A stretch of 32,222 nt of DNA from positions 1-32,222 of the forward strand of contig JAAYNA010000128.1 in the NCBI GenBank assembly GCA_012521105.1, in the 5' to 3' direction. Position numbers and translations under genes: made by a program. Shown here in pieces: positions 32,101 through 32,222 of this stretch; position 1 is the first letter of the stretch, and every line of letters begins with the position of its first letter. The notes beneath the pieces were generated by a model, which saw nothing but the letters and a program-made list of their open reading frames with translations, was not told the origin of the DNA and ran no database searches. Source of the DNA: Clostridiaceae bacterium (lineage in GTDB: Bacteria > Bacillota > Clostridia > DSM-8532).

Positions 32101-32222
32101 GCCTGTATCAATGGCTTTCCAGCGGGCTTGGTTATTCATATTCATCCCACCAGTTGAGTTCGGCTGTAATAGATGATGCAGCAGGGAGTGGGTTAGACGG
32201 TGGCTTGGCGGGTACTGCCTCA
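29181..32222 (+). CDS. Secreted bacterial alpha-2-macroglobulin, N-terminal part
   Basis: An uninterrupted frame of 1014 codons runs from ATG 29181 off the right edge, so it is 3'-truncated by the window. It has a signal peptide (about 1-29, ending VYA-EE) without a lipobox, an Ig-like Big_5-type domain (about 125-215), and MG domains. The YFQTDRSLYKPDDLVQFWGF stretch near 453-470 matches the A2M 'TDRxxYxPG' motif, and LAIIDEAML near 954 matches the conserved 'VDEAxL' motif. Bacterial A2M proteins trap proteases and are thought to protect the envelope. The thioester motif CxEQ would lie beyond the window and cannot be checked. In Gram-negatives the partner is PBP1C; none is seen here. Confidence 0.88.
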   Translation, partial: MKKIIALVLAFTFITAVFWVANPVTTVYAEEYRKGFSLKPVKYDTSGINTDTHFILKTYDNYSLEQIQQMLRLLGDVRLTITQNKNNEFLVSPEKEFEENSLYTFVITTPENETVSWTFQTQRSFAVLGTLPAHQSGYVPVNTGIEIYFSHKDFGDIEKYFEISPKAEGRFETNGYAAVFIPKNLQPGTIYTVTIKKGLPLNGTNQKLSKDYVFAFETEPEKNSEKEYRGSLSFVYPLWEFSTKDTPLIPVNIYASDRNITEAVVNTKIYKFNNSEEFIDAVKSMYEIPYWAYVAHQDNLIATENLTEVSSFEQSFDLTVWQERYLLLPEALPKGLYLLESTYNGLTAQALIQSTDISAYFIESDTKTLFWVNDLITGYPVNSAQIIIGGENKAYTTDASGIVSFDTVFTDPDEMGINKLNYYIVRKNNDELVLINNRYRTYRDYYALENYWRYFQTDRSLYKPDDLVQFWGFLKNRNDQTTPSEITVEIAEGGYWWIPEARFLSYFLPSIQKPLVSLKVPSEDGFFEGSFKLPGLSPGSYQITVKSGDDIINSHYIRVQNYTKPAYKMTVEADKKAIFLNDTVNFTITPAFFDGTPMPYLDVSYSINGYPFEHISDTVKTGAGGRLTIPFKAVTGDSKAQGERWVYLNATASLPESGMINGNSYVRVFINDIHASFTSKTDRNGKTTLEAKLNEINLDKINSNTDEESEYNGDFLGEPVARKIIAGTVIYHNYEKIEDGEEYDYINKVVRKRYRYEERTEKVESFSFTTNDEGIATKVFELKHPNEGYYTVELIWNDNSGRTMSREVYLSSRHYTDIERQYDWYHLESDKEKYRTGEEAVITLKNNDQTVDAKSVLFIEAQNGITNYRVQNGSEYKTVFSEERIPNFYVTAVYFNGNSYINAGPVNIRYDIEEKKIEIEMKTDNQAYRPGDTVTINITARDENKSPVPAHINLAIIDEAMLEISNYHVDVLSSLYQWLSSGLGYSYSSHQLSSAVIDDAAGSGLDGGLAGTAS

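Overview
The window comes from an AT-rich, endospore-forming, anaerobic member of the Clostridia. The evidence is a complete spoIIIA operon, an NfnAB-type transhydrogenase, a peroxide-stress module, Firmicutes-type L27 with its Prp protease, and Pro/Thr-Pro linkers like those on secreted proteins of the Acetivibrio/Ruminiclostridium group. Genus is an inference. Nearly all genes lie on the minus strand. No tRNA, rRNA or CRISPR array was seen.

Layout. (1) 1-270: frameshifted 3' end of an IS30-type transposase. (2) 374-965: rpsT (S20) with a good promoter, a ~200-nt structured leader and a shared terminator. (3) 982-8607, minus: the conserved Firmicutes block aroQ - pepP - efp - spoIIIAA-AH; a near-consensus sigma-E promoter follows the efp terminator, so the sporulation operon is insulated from housekeeping transcription. 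(4) 8886-11121: nfnA-nfnB, electron-bifurcating transhydrogenase. (5) 11293-14968: a probable three-gene operon of a membrane-anchored class A beta-lactamase/DD-peptidase fold protein, a membrane-anchored PQQ-type propeller and an endonuclease IV-like TIM barrel. (6) 15282-17307, plus: an Agr-type LytTR regulator and GHKL kinase with no agrB/agrD alongside. (7) 17338-20080: yhbY, obgE, rpmA, prp, rplU with an L21-type leader. (8) 20153-22863: perR - ahpC - ahpF-like operon behind one promoter overlapped by a PerR/Fur-type palindrome; the reductase has the two halves of AhpF in swapped order. (9) 22892-27531: rng and the two radical-SAM genes usually linked to it, separated by degenerate DNA that includes a decayed second copy of the rng 3' end plus terminator, and possibly a LysM remnant. 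(10) 27737-28819: serC. (11) 29181-32222, plus: the first 1014 codons of a secreted bacterial alpha-2-macroglobulin, running off the window.

Regions 7-9 together look like the clostridial cluster radical-SAM pair - rng - rplU - prp - rpmA - obgE, opened up by the peroxide module and by degenerate DNA on both sides of rng. The items most worth checking are the permuted AhpF-like reductase under PerR control, the decayed rng tail copy, the orphan Agr-type pair with a long palindrome at its ribosome binding site, and the 161-nt overlap between spoIIIAA and spoIIIAB.
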